A stretch of DNA of 6,645 nt from CAZPLZ01 sp964587525. GTDB taxonomy: Bacteria; Oederibacteriota; CAKKQC01. The stretch lies in assembly GCA_964587525.1 (NCBI GenBank), contig CAZPLZ010000180.1, positions 1 through 6,645 on the forward strand, in the 5' to 3' direction. The notes under the pieces were generated by a model. That model ran no database searches, had not been told where the DNA came from, and was given only the letters and a program-made list of their open reading frames with translations. Position numbers and translations under genes: made by a program. Positions 5,483 through 6,645 of the stretch are shown in pieces. The number at the start of each line of letters is the position of its first letter. The first letter of the stretch is position 1.

Positions 5483-6483
5483 AGGTCGTCAAAATGGAAA
5501 ACCGGCGGGCGGAATTAGTTGATCTCCCGGGTCCAAAAATTAAGGACAATTTCGTGGTGGTCAAGATTCATACGGCTCCCATGTGCACTGAGTACCATGC
5601 GTTCAAAGAGGGACATGAATCCTCTTCCCTGGGACACGAGGCAGCCGGAGAAGTGGTGGAAGTTGCCCAACCCGGAAAGGTCAAAGTCGGTGACCGTGTT
5701 GTGGTGATGCCTCAGTACCCCTGCGGCACGTGCGCCCTGTGTCTGGCCGGGGAGTATATTCACTGTGAACACAACGTCGATCCCCTTAAAATATGCGTTT
5801 CTGAAACAGGGAGGGCGACCTATGCCCAATTCCTCATTAAGCAGGATTGGCTCCTGATTCCGATCCCCGGTGACATGTCCTATGACCATGCCAGCATGGC
5901 GTGTTGTGGTTTAGGGCCAACATTCCGCGCCATGCAACTCCTGAACGTGAGCGCCAGCGACACGGTGTTGATTACCGGCATGGGACCGGTCGGTTTAGGG
6001 GGGGTGATCAATGCCCGCTTTCGTGGTGCACGGGTCATCGCGGTGGAGGGCCATCCGTACCGGGCGGCGTTGGCGAAGCGGCTTGGCGCGGAGGTCATCA
6101 TCAACCCCAACGACCAGGATGCGCTTCATAAAATTACGAATTTGACCGGTGAGGTTGGGGCCGATAAGGCTGTTGAAACCAGCGGTGCAGCACCAGCCAA
6201 GCCGTTCCTCATGAAGGCGGTTCGCCGTAAGGGACAAGTCGCTTTTGTCGGCTGGGCCGGTCAGGTTGAGGCCGGCGACATTATTGCCAAGGGGTTGACG
6301 TTGTATGGTGCATGGCATTGGAATCTCACCGACGCGCCGCGCATCATGCAGGTCATCAAAAATTCCAGCGCGCTACTTGATATGTTCATTACGCATACGT
6401 TCTCGATGAGTCGTGTTCAGGAAGCTTTTGAACTACAGATCACTGGTAAGTGTGGTAAGGTGCTTTTGCATCCATGGAAATAA
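5479..6483 (+). CDS. Zinc-dependent medium-chain dehydrogenase, polyol/hexonate dehydrogenase-like
   Basis: A 334-residue NAD(P)-dependent oxidoreductase of the MDR superfamily, close to the usual 340-350. The N-terminal catalytic domain has C36 (PMCTEYH) and H53-E54 (GHEAAGEV) as catalytic-zinc ligands, with C142 or C143 (MACCGLG) in place for the third. The structural-zinc lobe is C82-x2-C85-x2-C88-x7-C96. The Rossmann fold begins with G167-M-G-P-V-G-L-G174, and an acidic residue at the end of the second strand (E190 in VIAVEGHP) favours NAD+ over NADP+. The C-terminus closes with GKVLLHPW. The GTG start overlaps the uxaE stop by 4 bases. Relatives include sorbitol, threonine and L-galactonate/L-gulonate 5-dehydrogenases; the overlap with uxaE makes a hexonate/keto-uronate substrate the best guess. 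Substrate and direction are inferred; family assignment is firm. Confidence 0.87.
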   Translation: MKVVKMENRRAELVDLPGPKIKDNFVVVKIHTAPMCTEYHAFKEGHESSSLGHEAAGEVVEVAQPGKVKVGDRVVVMPQYPCGTCALCLAGEYIHCEHNVDPLKICVSETGRATYAQFLIKQDWLLIPIPGDMSYDHASMACCGLGPTFRAMQLLNVSASDTVLITGMGPVGLGGVINARFRGARVIAVEGHPYRAALAKRLGAEVIINPNDQDALHKITNLTGEVGADKAVETSGAAPAKPFLMKAVRRKGQVAFVGWAGQVEAGDIIAKGLTLYGAWHWNLTDAPRIMQVIKNSSALLDMFITHTFSMSRVQEAFELQITGKCGKVLLHPWK

Positions 6484-6515
6484 AAATTACTTAAATATTT
6501 TTCAGGCGGCTATTG
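6484..6515. other. AT-rich convergent spacer
   Basis: Thirty-two bases lie between the dehydrogenase stop and the stop of the convergent gene. The left half, with the stop codon, is almost pure A/T (6481-6502). AAAAAT (6482-6487) could pair with ATTTTT (6497-6502), giving a weak AT-only hairpin that might aid termination in either direction. No GC-rich stem is present, so I do not call a terminator. Confidence 0.35.
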
Positions 6516-6645
6516 TCAGGTGCGGCCCCAATTCCGATTCACAATTTCTAAGCCGTGGGCCAGCCGTTCGACTCGGCCGGCTTCGTCGGCCTCGCTCAGG
6601 ACAACGACACGAAAGTGTGAGACGTGGCCAGCTGGGGCTCGAACC
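6516..6645 (-). CDS. C-terminal fragment of an unidentified protein (possibly aminotransferase-like)
   Basis: Forty-two codons and a TGA stop (6518-6516) read leftwards from the window edge with coding-like codon use. The visible tail includes GHVSHFRVVVLSEADEAGR, then a helix-like ERLAHGLEIVNRNW and the end GRT. A strand with FRVVVL followed by an amphipathic helix resembles the end of class I/II pyridoxal-phosphate aminotransferases, but 42 residues are too few to name it. It converges on the dehydrogenase across a 32-base spacer, so it belongs to a separate unit. Confidence 0.5.
   Translation of the reverse strand, partial: VRAPAGHVSHFRVVVLSEADEAGRVERLAHGLEIVNRNWGRT

Noticed and set aside
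6481..6502. AT-rich inverted repeat as an intrinsic terminator
   Set aside because: The stem is only six A-T pairs with no GC-rich part; termination here is plausible but not shown.
6624..6645. Minus-strand GGTTCGAGCCCC at the right edge, similar to a tRNA T-arm
   Set aside because: The bases that follow do not give a sensible acceptor strand and CCA, and the same stretch reads as a continuous coding frame; only the window edge prevents a full check.

Overview
The window is bacterial. Genes are tightly packed with 4-base stop/start overlaps, there are strong Shine-Dalgarno sites, one product has a Sec-type signal peptide, and codons are fairly GC-rich. The lineage cannot be fixed from the sequence. 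The gene mix and the CCCTCTCCCC/GGGG-type palindromes would suit an uncultivated soil or sediment heterotroph (Acidobacteria- or NC10/Rokubacteria-like), but that is a guess.

Layout: two transcription units diverge from a 96-bp spacer (2274-2369). Leftwards on the minus strand run a voltage-gated cation channel of the bacterial NaChBac/BacNav type (2273-1500) and then, 9 bp on, an exported calcineurin-like phosphoesterase with a C-terminal CBM9-like domain that runs off the left edge (1490-1). Rightwards on the plus strand run a small Yip1-family membrane protein (2370-2900), an M28-family zinc peptidase with an unclear start (frame open from 2901, ends 3860), a UxaE-type tagaturonate/fructuronate epimerase (3857-5482) and a zinc-dependent medium-chain dehydrogenase (5479-6483). 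The last three are joined by 4-base overlaps, so they are probably co-transcribed and translationally coupled. A convergent minus-strand gene shows only its last 42 codons at the right edge (6645-6516).

How the genes may work together: the epimerase and dehydrogenase look like a two-step hexuronate/hexonate module, with the dehydrogenase plausibly making or consuming the keto-sugar acid that UxaE epimerises. The peptidase and Yip1-like protein share the operon without an obvious biochemical link. The channel and phosphoesterase form a separate membrane/cell-surface pair.

Points most worth a second look: the channel filter TLEGWNE, which has Gly where NaChBac has Ser; the M28 frame, which is coding-like right back to the Yip1 stop yet has no ATG, GTG or TTG before 3063; two hairpins bracketing the uxaE start, one holding its Shine-Dalgarno; and the predicted epimerase-dehydrogenase pairing. 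I saw no CRISPR array, insertion sequence, convincing tRNA or phage gene. No wholly new defence-type system is evident.
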